Assembly (NCBI RefSeq): GCF_009727055.1
Contig: NC_052353.1
Coordinates: 44,340,394 to 44,404,393 of the forward strand
DNA length: 64,000 nt
From: Benincasa hispida
Lineage: Eukaryota; Streptophyta; Magnoliopsida; Cucurbitales; Cucurbitaceae
Direction of reading: 5' to 3'
Part shown: in pieces, positions 34,533 through 46,199 of the stretch
Layout: every line of letters starts with the position of its first letter
How positions within the stretch are numbered: the first letter of the stretch is position 1
Translations under genes and position numbers: made by a program
The notes under the pieces: generated by a model
Seen by the model: the letters and a program-made list of their open reading frames with translations, nothing else
Told to the model about the DNA's origin: nothing
Database searches by the model: none

Positions 34533-34690
34533 GATGAGAAACATGAAGTTCAATTAAGCAAGGTGCAGTACTGAAAGAATAAAAGAGGAANAAAAGGGGA
34601 AGATATATATATATATATATATGAAGTTCTCTATTGTATCCCTTTAAATGGAATTGTAATAGTCAAATGAATAAGATTTCTTGCTCTGTT
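34533..34690 (+). other. Exon 2 (3' UTR) of the RADIALIS-like gene with poly(A)-signal-like AATGAATAA
   Basis: Its first bases read DEKHEVQLSKVQY and a TGA in one frame. That resembles the C-terminal tail (DEKRFRNLKIR) of Antirrhinum RAD, although the exon 1 stop removes it from this protein. An (AT)n run lies at 34602-34622 with N at 34591. AATGAATAA at 34667-34675 could serve for polyadenylation. Confidence 0.55.
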
Positions 34691-35942
34691 ATCACCCATT
34701 CAACGGTTTTGTCTAGCCTTTATGAGTTTATTATTAAATCAAACCATCAATATTATGATTTATACTATTGAGATTGAAAGGTTCTTCTATTAAAAAAGAT
34801 TATAATATTGACAAGCAGTAATGGTTTTCAGGTGCTTATATTTTTTATGAGCAAGATTTTTATGTGCTTAATAATTCTACCCTACGGCTAAGTAATATCA
34901 ATTATATATACACCAATACTTTAACATTTTGAATATTTAGAATTAATATTTAAATCTAACCACACAAATATTATGAGTTGTCAAAATGAATAGCTCAACT
35001 GACATAGTACTTGAATTATCAACCTACACTTTAATACAATGCCTTTGCAAAAAAAATACATACACATATATATGAGTATAGCTCAACTGACGTAGCGCTT
35101 GAACTATCAACCTAAGATACCCCACGCTTTATATAGATATACATATGTAGTGAAATTTTAAGAATGATCTGTTCCACTAAGAGAGATGTCACACAAGACG
35201 TCTATGCAATTTTAGAGATAACTAAATACACAGAGATTGGTAATATAGTTTGGTGATAATCTGTCTACGTTTTGGGGGCAGGATACTTGGAAAAGACAGT
35301 TCACTAATATGTAAAATTCAAGCGTTTACAAGTCTATATTTATCTTTAAAAATAATGACGATTATAGTGACACACATAGAGCCCAACTTAGACGTTGTTT
35401 ACCTAGGCTCCCGCTAAATGTGAGACTTATTCTCAATCAAACTTTGGCTCCACCTAAGTATGTGAATATTAGTGAAGAAACACTCAGATTCCCCCTAAGT
35501 ATGTGAGATTCCTTCTCATTAATTAGATATATGTCCTTCTCGTGAATTCCTATCACTTGAAAACTTAGGCTCTCCCTAAGTAATGAGAACTCCTTTTGGT
35601 TGAATGAACCTTTAGGATCCCCATACGGAGAGAATCTGGCTTCTCAGGCTATGTCTTAGGCTCTCCCGAGACAGCTGTGAAGGGTTGAATCTTTTAGTGC
35701 AAGAATAACTAAAGGATAAGCCACCACAAATACAAGCTAAGATTAATTCTTTCTTCTTCGAACACAATCAATACCGAAAGTCTATCAATACTCAAATGAA
35801 CAATCTTAACATAATAGCACATGTAGTAACCCTAACAAGAATACTTCTAAACAAAATTGGCAAATTACCAAAAAGGAAAACAATCTAGAATAAAATAGAA
35901 TGCAAAATAATTCAAATAACAAAAGATATATTCTATAGAATC
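34691..35942. repeat. AT-rich repeat debris
   Basis: Two related units TAGCTCAACTGACxTAGxxCTTGAAxTATCAACCTA (about 34990 and 35075) begin with a tRNA A-box-like word and may be SINE heads. At 35380-35640 degenerate repeats of CTCCCCCTAAGTATGTGAGA type occur at 40-75-base spacing. No gene is recognised. Confidence 0.35.
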
Positions 35943-38089
35943 TGTTGGGGTTGATGCCTTAAATCTCGTAGGGTCCTGTAGTTTGTAAACACCTGTATGA
36001 ACAAACACTTGTGATGTAAGAATATGAGATATTTTCTTCACTGTTGTCTATAAAATATGAGATATTTTATTTGCATTAACCATAAACCAATAAACTGAGA
36101 TCCCANNNNNNNNNNNNNNNNNNNNNNNNNNNNNNNNNNNNNNNNNNNNNNNNNNNNNNNNNNNNNNNNNNNNNNNNNNNNNNNNNNNNNNNNNNNNNNN
36201 NNNNNNNNNNNNNNNNNNNNNNNNNNNNNNNNNNNNNNNNNNNNNNNNNNNNNNNNNNNNNNNNNNNNNNNNNNNNNNNNNNNNNNNNNNNNNNNNNNNN
36301 NNNNNNNNNNNNNNNNNNNNNNNNNNNNNNNNNNNNNNNNNNNNNNNNNNNNNNNNNNNNNNNNNNNNNNNNNNNNNNNNNNNNNNNNNNNNNNNNNNNN
36401 NNNNNNNNNNNNNNNNNNNNNNNNNNNNNNNNNNNNNNNNNNNNNNNNNNNNNNNNNNNNNNNNNNNNNNNNNNNNNNNNNNNNNNNNNNNNNNNNNNNN
36501 NNNNNNNNNNNNNNNNNNNNNNNNNNNNNNNNNNNNNNNNNNNNNNNNNNNNNNNNNNNNNNNNNNNNNNNNNNNNNNNNNNNNNNNNNNNNNNNNNNNN
36601 NNNNNNNNNNNNNNNNNNNNNNNNNNNNNNNNNNNNNNNNNNNNNNNNNNNNNNNNNNNNNNNNNNNNNNNNNNNNNNNNNNNNNNNNNNNNNNNNNNNN
36701 NNNNNNNNNNNNNNNNNNNNNNNNNNNNNNNNNNNNNNNNNNNNNNNNNNNNNNNNNNNNNNNNNNNNNNNNNNNNNNNNNNNNNNNNNNNNNNNNNNNN
36801 NNNNNNNNNNNNNNNNNNNNNNNNNNNNNNNNNNNNNNNNNNNNNNNNNNNNNNNNNNNNNNNNNNNNNNNNNNNNNNNNNNNNNNNNNNNNNNNNNNNN
36901 NNNNNNNNNNNNNNNNNNNNNNNNNNNNNNNNNNNNNNNNNNNNGGTTATCGTTGTAACTTAAGCATTGTATGTGACATATACACAGTGGATCAAATGTC
37001 TTAAGTGATAACCTAAATGGTCTATAAAATATGGATTGAAAGGAGAAAATCTATCCTAGTGACCACTACGGATACGACTTCGATTTGTTAGATTTACAAG
37101 TATTGTAAATTGCTACAAATGGTCCTGATCCTTGATCATTCATGTGGAGACATAACGATGGGTGTTCCATACAAAGAAGTTTGTAAATAAGATTGGACCA
37201 CGAAAATTTTTAGTTTTCGTTATATAACATCGTTCATGACAAAGACTTTCATTTCCACAGGATGACAATTAAAGTAACATGACCTCAATCCTTAGGAATT
37301 GGAACTTTTGCCATGAGGACGGTCTTTGAATTTGCATGGGTCGAGTGATTAGATTGGCCAACTCAAACCTACAACTTTTAGGAATTGGGTACTGATTTGG
37401 GAGAGCTGGGAACTTAGCTATAAATCAAGAGGAATTACACCTAATCGTTTACTCACGAGAGACTATATGATAGCCCTCTAGCGAGTGACTAAATGATTGT
37501 GTAAAGTAAGAGACTAAATGATTGTGTAAACGATCTAGTGATTTACTAAACGATCGTGTAAATGATCTAGCGAGAGACTAAACGATTGGCTAGACGATTC
37601 TCATGGGAACGAGATTTACTAAACGATCAAGTATTCTCAATCTATGATATAGACATAACCTTCTCCCACTTGCTTAATCGTGTAGTTCGATCATTTTCTT
37701 CCTCCATCCCTCTACCAAATTCACACAGAGCCCACACCTCTGAGATTCTCACTCCGAGAATAACAAGGTTGTCGAGTGGTAGGGTCGAAGAGTTCTTGTT
37801 CGAGGAGTAGACTATTCGTGATCTAAACGACAGTGAGAGATTAGCTAGATGATTATGATTATAACAAGATGTTACTGTTCAATTGCTCACGAGAGTAAGA
37901 GATTTACCAAAGAAGAGTTCTTCAAAGGTATGTCTCTCTTTTCTTTTGTATTTGATTAAGAAAGCATGCTGTACTTTTGTTTAAATTGCATAAGTATTCT
38001 GTATGTTTGTGAATGCCTTTATTCTTTCACAATAGACTTGGAAAGATCTTGCTTCTGCTCACTGGTTCTCTTGAATAAAAGTTCCTTCA
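35943..38089 (+). mobile_element. 5' LTR of a Ty1/copia element (contains the N gap)
   Basis: It starts TGTTGGGGTTGATGCC and ends GTTCCTTCA, followed by a primer-binding site. Positions 36106-36944 are N. An ACGATCGTGTAAACGATC cluster lies at 37445-37690, followed by the TTCTCACTCCGAGAATAAC block and a U5 resembling that of the LTR at 51755-53359, though diverged. Its own 3' LTR was not found in the window. Confidence 0.7.
36106..36944. other. Assembly gap (839 N)
   Basis: An unbroken run of N inside the LTR; its true length is unknown. Confidence 1.
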
Positions 38090-38091
38090 AT

Positions 38092-38103
38092 TGGTATCAG
38101 AGC
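38092..38103 (+). promoter_or_regulatory. Primer-binding site (initiator Met-tRNA)
   Basis: TGGTATCAGAGC, a perfect match to the plant initiator Met-tRNA 3'-end complement, lies two bases after the LTR end. Confidence 0.9.
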
Positions 38104-40481
38104 CAAGTTCTGATATTCCAAATCCATTGCTATATAGATTTGCATTTACATTCTTGGTGGGTGTTTAAAGCATGTCTACATTATGTTTAAATGTTAAATG
38201 TATTTGTGGATGTGGATTAATGGAGTTTCTCGGATGTTGCCTCTAGTTAATGAATTCTTTTACATTTCAAAGTTAAAAGAGTTTCAAAGGCCCTTGTGTT
38301 TTTGGGCATATTAACTTGATATCGAGTCTGTAATTCAAAGAGTTTGAGTCTATTCGAGTCGCTCATGATGAAGCTTCAAGGCATGGAAATGCATTTTACT
38401 TCAAGGAAGAAGAAGACCAAGGGTTGGTCAGATCGTGTATACGATGGGGGTAAACGATCGTTGAGTATGGGATACTCATTTTATGGCATGCACGCACTAA
38501 ACGATCGTGTAGGCCAGCATGCTTTAATGCATAGTCACTGGCTACATGATCGTTCAGTAAGTGTTACATTAGCGCTTGCTCTTCAATCGTCTAGACGATC
38601 ATGTTTTATAGCATAGTAGTCGTCTACATGATCGTTTGGACTTGCGTTTAAATTTGATGCACTACACAATCAAGTGGCCTTCATGCTTCACCGCATAGTC
38701 AAAGGTACTCGATCATTGCTACACGATCGTGGTTACTCGACCAAATTTACTAGACGATCAGGAAGTGTGGCTTCACCAAGGCTGTTCAAGACCCGGTTTG
38801 CTTGTTGAACGAGTTTACTCGATGGTTTAATGTAATAAATAGATTTATTTCTGATTTTTTACGCTAATCATCCAGGTCCTTGGTGAATGTACATGAGATG
38901 TATGTTTTTATTATATGTCATATAGTATGACATATAGATCAAAATCCCACTATAGATTATGCATTTTTCATCCATCATCTCTATATTGTAAGAGTTATAA
39001 TATAGTAGTTTGCATGATTAAATTACTCAAAGAGCATGCTCATGCATTATATAATATAGTAGTTATATTTATGCATGCATTAAGCATATTCATGCATCAT
39101 CTTTATATTATAAGTATTATACTATAAGGGTGTATAAAAGCATGTATGCTTAGTTTATTACCTTTATATAAGAGTTATATATAGTAATGAATAGACATTG
39201 CATGAAGTATGACACATAAGATAACTTTATAAGCATTATAAATCCCTAGTCTTGTTTGGCAATATGAATGATTTTGATTGTTTCCTTTTATAAGTATTAT
39301 AATGGAAATTAGAACTAAAATTAATAAGAAAGACATACATGCAAACTTAGGCTTGAATCACTTTTTAAAAGAGTTTTAAAATTTGATGGGGATAGACCAA
39401 AGATCACGATTCTAATGAGATCAGAAACCTAGTGTTTAATTTTTTTAATCAGTTTAATAGGATTAAATTGACTAATAAAAGATTAAAAGTGTACCAAATC
39501 TATCTACAAGAGACCTTTTGTCTAAGGCGGGTTCTGTCTAGGCTGGGGTACTTAAGTTGACGAAAACGGAACACCCCTACTTGGGAACCTACCTAGAAAA
39601 GTGAGTTAGATAGATTGTTGCATGCATGCAAATTTAATGATAGTTCGTTAAAGAGTTTAATTGGACTTGATTCGAACTTATTTAATTATCAAAAGAAATA
39701 GTTGTTTTTTAGCGAATAAACTCACACTTAGATAAAATCAGTAGCTGGATTGTCTAAATTAATGAATCCCAAGGTAGAACATTCAGTGGGAGGTACTTGG
39801 GGTATATGATACTTCACTTAAACCTCTTCACGTTTCTCCCTAACGTTCACACCGTGAGATCTATCCTCGGCCTCGAGACACCTTGGGAGTGTCCCCCTAA
39901 AGGATGGTTTTTGAGTAGGTCAAAACGAAGGTGAATGGAGAGAATGTTCATAGTAAGTGGGATCGAGACGTGAGACAACATATCCATGGTCTCTCTCATT
40001 AGGTTGGATAACGTTTTGTGCATTGCCTCGAGGCACCCTAGGAATGTCCTTCTAAAGGATGGCAATTTTGCACGACTCTTTATCTAATCTCCTGTATAGG
40101 ATAAGGTCGCTTTAGTCTCTTGTTCTAATTTGCTTTTTCCCTATGGTGGGCGCATTACGGCAAGACTCTAGGGCCTAAAAATGAGGGGTTACACTTACGC
40201 GAAATTGTTAAAGGTTAACAGTTCTAGACCGATAAATGATGACTGTTAGAGTATGTTACAAGAGTTGTTTCTATCTAATGGTTGAGAATATCACATCCTA
40301 GTGAAAGGGCACTTGATCACCCAACCGGTGACTTTTGCCCTACCTTGCAGGGGCATCATTGCATAATAGATGTCTTTTCACTTAGGATACGTAGGAACTA
40401 TTTTGCTAAAACTAAAATTGGTTTTAAAAGTCGTAATACATAGACTTATTAAGTTTGTTCATGTTTTTCAGCAACGATAAA
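38104..40481 (+). other. Long non-coding leader of the copia element
   Basis: About 2.4 kb between the primer-binding site and gag ATG has no long frame. It has a palindromic-word cluster at 38430-38770, AT-rich ATGCAT repeats at 38900-39200, and landmarks (GGTTCTGTCTAGGCTGGGGT at about 39529, CCTAAAGGATGG near 39896) that recur in reverse in the leader at 57994-59600. Confidence 0.6.
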
Positions 40482-40658
40482 ATGGCTACAACCACATTAG
40501 CTCTATTAAGTGCCGATAAATTGACTGGCAAAAACTACACTAGCACTAGTTGGAAAAAACACGATAAATACCATACTGATCATCGATGACCTTAGGTTCG
40601 TCCTTTCGGAAGAATGTCCTCCTATTCCAATTCGGACTACCACTTGAAATATTCGGAA
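40482..40658 (+). pseudogene. Copia gag N-terminus
   Basis: MATTTLALLSADKLTGKNYT opens a copia gag. Frameshifts follow, but W-K, DDLRFVLSEECPP-like residues can be read in alternate frames to about 40650. It corresponds to the minus-strand gag start near 57990. The reading ends where an LTR begins at 40659. Confidence 0.7.
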
Positions 40659-40990
40659 TGTTGGAAATGTCCTAGAACTCACAGTTCGTGTTAAACATTC
40701 TATTTATCAATAATAATGAATTGTTGATTTTGCATTCTATTATGAAAATCCAATAAACATATCCATAGGTATAGTCTGAATACTGTAACTTTATGTAGTG
40801 ACATAAACAGGATCAAGTTAACAGTATATAGCCTAAATTCTCTAATAAGTATAGGGATTAAATTGGGTATCTCATTCTGGTAACACTATTGGATGCGGCC
40901 CACTCTGTGGTTGTTACAAAGAGTTGTAAATTGCTACGAATGATGTGATCCACAGATCGTTCATATTGAGAAATGTGAGTGGGGTCGAAA
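40659..40990 (+). mobile_element. LTR fragment, plus strand (family of 11814-13433)
   Basis: It starts TGTTGGAAATGTCCTAGAAC inside gag and follows the complement of the LTR ending at 13433 for about 330 bases (TTAAACATTCTATTTATC, TATTGGATGCGGCCCAC). It then breaks off before the next LTR. Confidence 0.55.
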
Positions 40991-41022
40991 GAGAATGACT
41001 ATTGTCCAAACAAAAGGTCACT

Positions 41023-42549
41023 TGCATTAACAAGCCCGAAACTTACGTCATTAATAATATTCAAACTTGAACAAAAGAAAATTTTTGTATACAAAACTAC
41101 TTCCATCACTACAAAAGTATAGAAATAGTTGTAAATGCGGGGGAAACCATAGAGAAGCTTGAATTAATTTCTTTTAAATTAAAACTGACCTTGGAAAACA
41201 TTAAAAATGGGGTTTTGGTATTTAGTTGAAATTTGAATAAAATCCAAGAAGATAAATTACTAAGGATAAATGTAAGTCGTAACTGGTTTATCTAGTTCTC
41301 ATATCAAGTAAATATTCAATGAAATTTCAATCATCGTTTTCTGCCAATTGACTATGTCACCAAATTATGCATGCATAACTACTCAATTGATGTGATTTAA
41401 CTAATCTATATAAAGGTCGACAATCAATGAAATCAATCAAGCATCCTAATTAATAATTAAGGCTGGAAAGATCGTGGCCTAACTAAGCTACATGCTCCTA
41501 GATTCAATTGGGTTCTTAGCGGCCATAAAGAGCTAGAAACACATGCATTAAGATTTAGGATTCCACTATGTCGATTAACTATCAGGAAAAGTCATGTTCA
41601 ATTAACCAAACAGTCTTCAAATCTAAATTAAACATGCAGACAAAGATTAAAGGTCAGCCTGTAAACCTAAACATACACGTTCAATTGTTGCTACAAGGGT
41701 AAATTCAAGCATAAACGAACTACTAGGAAATGTGCGAGCTTGAAATTAACTAGCAGAGAATTGCAATCATGGTAGGGGTGTCAATCCAACATACAAATGA
41801 AAATCTAATTCAATTGAGATTTAAAGAAAACATAATTCTGAATTATAAACATCAAATTGGGCAAAACACTCAAGAGTTATGTCGAATCCTTAATCCAAGA
41901 ACTAGATAGAAAATTACCTCATTGACTCATAGAAAAATTAATGAGATACAATCTAATCAGTGCTCACGATCCAAAAATAAACTAAAAGTTAGTCTAACAA
42001 TATTGAAAATGTAAAGGGGAAAGAAGAAAACACGGCCTCTCCTCGATCTCCATTGAAATTCAATATCCATTAACCTAAAATCGAAGGAGACTATTTATAG
42101 GAAATAGGACAGCGTCGCAACACTAGATCTAGCCTACCAACACCGAGGCAGCTAATCAAGAGTGTCAGGGTGAAGAAGTCTAATGCTGCCCCTACGCTCA
42201 CTTACGGGTGCATGCAAGGCTCCTCGTCCGTCAAATCTCGTAGCATTCCAACATTGATAGGCTACATTGCATACACATTTTGTCTTACGGCGTTGGGCGA
42301 GCACCAGGCCAAGCTAATCCACGAGCGTTGCAATGCTGAAGTAGGGGCATTTTGGTCTTTTGGGCTCCTTTGAAGCTCAGATACTCAAATCACCTCCAAA
42401 TTGCTTCAAATCAACCTCGATCAGCTCTAAATTGCCAATTTTATCTCATGATTACTCAGTACCTACAAAATAGGGAAGTAAACACGTAAAATTCGATAAC
42501 GAGCTCGAATTAAGCTAGGAATAATAGCTCTTTTTGAGAGTTATTGTGC
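41023..42549 (-). mobile_element. LTR, probable Ty3/gypsy type, minus strand
   Basis: It is a reverse copy of the family at 61855-63367: AAAAAGAGCTATTATTCCTA, CTTAATTCGAGCTCGTTA near its start, and the same downstream words. Minus-strand TATAAATA lies at 42092-42099, with a GC-rich palindromic cluster (42110-42335) just upstream on that strand. Its length of about 1.53 kb agrees with the other copy. The exact edges are uncertain and no target duplication was seen. Confidence 0.55.
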
Positions 42550-42891
42550 ATATTCAAGGAAGACTTCATGTGACACAAGAATGTAATAAGGTACATGAAT
42601 TAGTTGGGGGCATGTTCAAATAGGAGGAATCCTGAAGATATAAAAAGTGTGGTTCAAAAAAACTTAAAAGAATTAGTAATTACAACCAATATGAAGAAGA
42701 TCGAGAAATTTAAAATTTTCGTTAGGATTATTATTGATTTCTTAATTAGCACAGGCTAACTTTCAAATTAAGAAATTGATCATAGACGAGAGTTCTTGGC
42801 TTTATAGACTTGATAGATATTTAATTTTGAGTAAATTAATTAATTACTTGACAAACTTATCTGATGAAAGTAGTCTTTTTCTAGACATTTC

Positions 42892-44980
42892 TATTAGAAT
42901 TTATGCCCTAAAGCCTCATAATTAATTAGTTATTTGATACAATAATTGATTGTTTATATATATGCAATAATTAGTTATTCATTATAGAAAAAATCTAAGG
43001 TTATTTCATAAGACTTGAAAAATATGTATTGCACATACAATTGGATCATATTTCAAGTAATAACCTACAGGGTCTATAGTATATGGATTAAGTTTCGGTG
43101 CCTTGGAACACTATAGATACAATCCACTTTGTAATTGTTACAGATATTAAAAGTGTTACAAATGATTTGATCTAAATCGTTCATGTAAAGACATGCGAGT
43201 GGGGTATCCTATACAAAGAGTTTGCATAAGACCTGATCATGAAATACTTAATCTCTCTTTGTAATGTCATTAATTAAAGAGATATATGTTTCATAGGATA
43301 ATCATGTAACACGATCTCAATCCTGAGTGAGTTATGAACTCCTTGGTCGGAGGATTTTTTTCACCTAAATGGGAACTAAATAATTTAAGTCGTTTCCACT
43401 AATTATGCAGTAGTGGTAGTAACGAGTTGAACACAGGGAACCTTTGAATTTCTCTGTCAATCAATTTCCAACCTGAGGTAACCGAGAGGAGGGGGTTTGA
43501 AAGTTTGTTTATTCGATTGTGCAAGAAATTAAACTGCGAGAAAAATAAAGAAAGTGTAAATTCAATAATTAAATGCTCTATATGTTACAACCCAAGCTAG
43601 GCATTCCCATATAGAATCTCAACTTTTTACTTTCTGCATTTATTTTATACAATTAAATTTCATTTGCAATGAAAAAATTTCAAACCCCTCCCTCCCAATC
43701 GACTACAATCGGGCTGTAGACTGTTTGATTGAAAAATTCAAAGGCTTCCTGTGTTCTACTAGTGCTATCATTACTACATTAATTTTGGTAGAAATAGTTT
43801 AAATTATTTGGTATGAATTTAAGCAACGAAATCAATCCAACTAGAGGGATATAGTTTATGGTAAGACCATAAATAGATTGTTCATTAGAAGGATTAGTGG
43901 TACTTAAGAAGTGAAAAGTAATTACAAGGGTAAATCAGTGATTTGACCCAACTGTAATTACAAACTACTCATGAAAGATCGACTTATTGTAAAGATTGAA
44001 TCCATGGATGTATAAACATTCTACAACGTAAATAGTGTAGTTGTAAGTGTTTAGTGGAATGACCCATAATTAGTGAATGTTCATTAACATAATAATAAAG
44101 TTTAATTAATTAATGTTGAATATTGGAGTTTCTAATTTGTAGGTCTATTAGGCCCCTTGCTACCTCACAATGGGTAAACAAGGACCAAGAACTTTGAAAG
44201 AATTTGAATTGTTTAAATTAAATAAGGGAATAATATTAATTTTATATGATACAATTAACATAATGTATATAGATACATTATAATATAAAGTTAATCGTGA
44301 ATAAGATTAAAAAATTAAACTTTGTAATAAAAATAAGATTTAATATGTTTGAATATGATTCAAATATTAAAATAACATGAATTAGATTCATCTTAAAAGT
44401 ATAGGTTAAAATTTAATATGAATGAGATTCCTATTAAAATTATAGGCTATGAGAAAGATAAAATTTGAATAAAAATCAAATATATTTAATTAAATATTAG
44501 ATATTTAATTTTATCAATCAATTAAATAATTATTTGATTGATTAATTTAATTTAATTAAATCATTTTATTTAATTAAATAAAAAGAAAATGTGAAATAGA
44601 TGGTCATGTATCCCACTTCACGTATTCTTGAAGGGGTTGATTATTTGGAGAGATGGGATTTGAGACTCATCCCCAACATTTTCATTCTATTGCTCTCTCT
44701 CTCAATTTTCACATAAAGTAGTTCTTTGTGAAATAGATTTCTAAGACCAAAATCTTTTTCTGTTCTTTTAAAATAAGGTTCCCACAAATTGGTCCTTACT
44801 AAGAAAATAGCGGAGAAGACCCAATGGTGACGTCTTTGTTCTTTTAGGAGTTTAGTAAGAGAAGACAAATTCTTGAAATTCGAGAAGACCAGGAAAAGAA
44901 TTGAAGAACAGTTCAAAGGCAATGTTTTCTTCTTCCCTAGTTTTTTCTAATTTTTTTCAAATTAATTCTCTATCTTATTC
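42892..44980 (+). mobile_element. LTR-like unit, plus strand, containing a fold-back insert
   Basis: TTAGAATTTATGCCCTAAAG, TCAAGTAATAACCTACAGGG, TTCATGTAAAGACATGCGAG and TGGTACTTAAGAAGTGAAAA follow the landmark order of the copia LTRs in this window. The edges are approximate, and a fold-back element interrupts it at 43373-43822. No coding sequence. Confidence 0.5.
43373..43822. repeat. Fold-back element, inverted arms of about 130 bp
   Basis: The left arm (43373-43510: ACTAAATAATTTAAG..GAACACAGGGAACCTTTGAATTT..GAGGGGGTTTGAAAG) is the imperfect complement of the right arm (43674-43822: TTTCAAACCCCTCCC..AAATTCAAAGGCTTCCTGTGTTC..TTAAATTATTTGGT). The loop is AT-rich. It could be a MITE or an inverted retroelement fragment. 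Confidence 0.6.
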
Positions 44981-45666
44981 TTATTATTTAAATTGAGCGA
45001 ATGTATCTATAGTACTCAAAGTGACCTTAACTCACTCTAGTGGACGACATCCATATACTCATGTATTTTTATACTAAAACTTGATCTATACAACTCTCAA
45101 AACTATAAATCTTTGGTTATATATACAAACATGTTCCAGGAGACTAACACAACCCTTAAGACATAAAATTAAAGTTACTCATTGTTTGTTTTGTAACCAC
45201 CTCAAGACTCAAATTTCAACTCCAATAGTTGTCTATCATTATAGTAAACTTTTACATTTTAATTTATTTAAAAAAATAAAAAAAAATATGACCACACATG
45301 TGAAGTCAAAGATAAATGGACCATCTTTCAACTACAAACAAAATATTCAAGGACCACACTTATAGGAATATAGTCCCTATAAGAAAGGGAAGATTCTGAA
45401 GATAAAAAAAAAAAATTACTTTCAATTGGAGGGAAGAATAATTGAGGACGACAAAGATTATAAGCATTCTTCATATTCTATTGCTTTAAATTTCTCCAAT
45501 AGAATGGCTAAATGTTGCGATGTCTATGGAGCTTAAACAAACATTCCGTTTGAAAACAAAAAATAGTGAACCTATGACGAGATGTACCATTTTGAGGATG
45601 CACCTTGAGAATCTCACATCATAAAAATTAAGGAACCTCATTGTTATGGGAAAGTGAATGTTAACC
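44981..45666. other. No gene recognised
   Basis: AT-rich sequence with short frames lacking motifs on both strands. Confidence 0.4.
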
Positions 45667-46152
45667 TTATTTGGAAAGTATGAAGACTGACCCGATGAAA
45701 TCAAATTTATATTTGGCTAATCATAGAGACCAGCCCATAGACTGAACCATTAAAGCTAAAGAAATCGATTCTTATCATAAGATCAATAAGAACCATAAAG
45801 GCTAACTCTTAGGGTCAGCGATGGAAGTTAAGAAGGACAATTCCATAGACTTCATGAAGGTCGTCCCTCATAGGGTTGGCCATGAGAGAAAAATAATGCC
45901 TAAGTAACGTTATTTGGCAAGTATGAAAACCGACTTGTTGAAATCATATATTTATTTGGCTAAGAATAGAGACCGACCCATAGACTCAAGCATTAAAGTT
46001 AAAGAAACCAATTCTTATCATAAGATCAACAAAAACCATAAAGGCCAACTCTTAGGGTCAGCCATGGAAGTTAAGAAAGTCGATTGCATAGACTTTATGA
46101 AGGTAATCCCTCATAGGGCTGGCCACGAGAGAAAAATAAATGCCGAAGTATG
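45667..46152 (+). repeat. Tandem duplication, period 243 bp, in copia internal sequence
   Basis: TTATTTGG(A/C)AAGTATGAA.AC.GAC..GGGTCAGC.ATGGAAGTTAAGAA..CCTCATAGGG.TGGCCA.GAGAG runs from 45667 and again from 45910, differing at about one base in ten. The second copy is open (46-codon blocks within 45914-46213); the first is not. Confidence 0.75.
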
Positions 46153-46199
46153 GAGGTCGACCTTGAAAAATTATGATCAAGTGTCATCTATTAAGCCAA

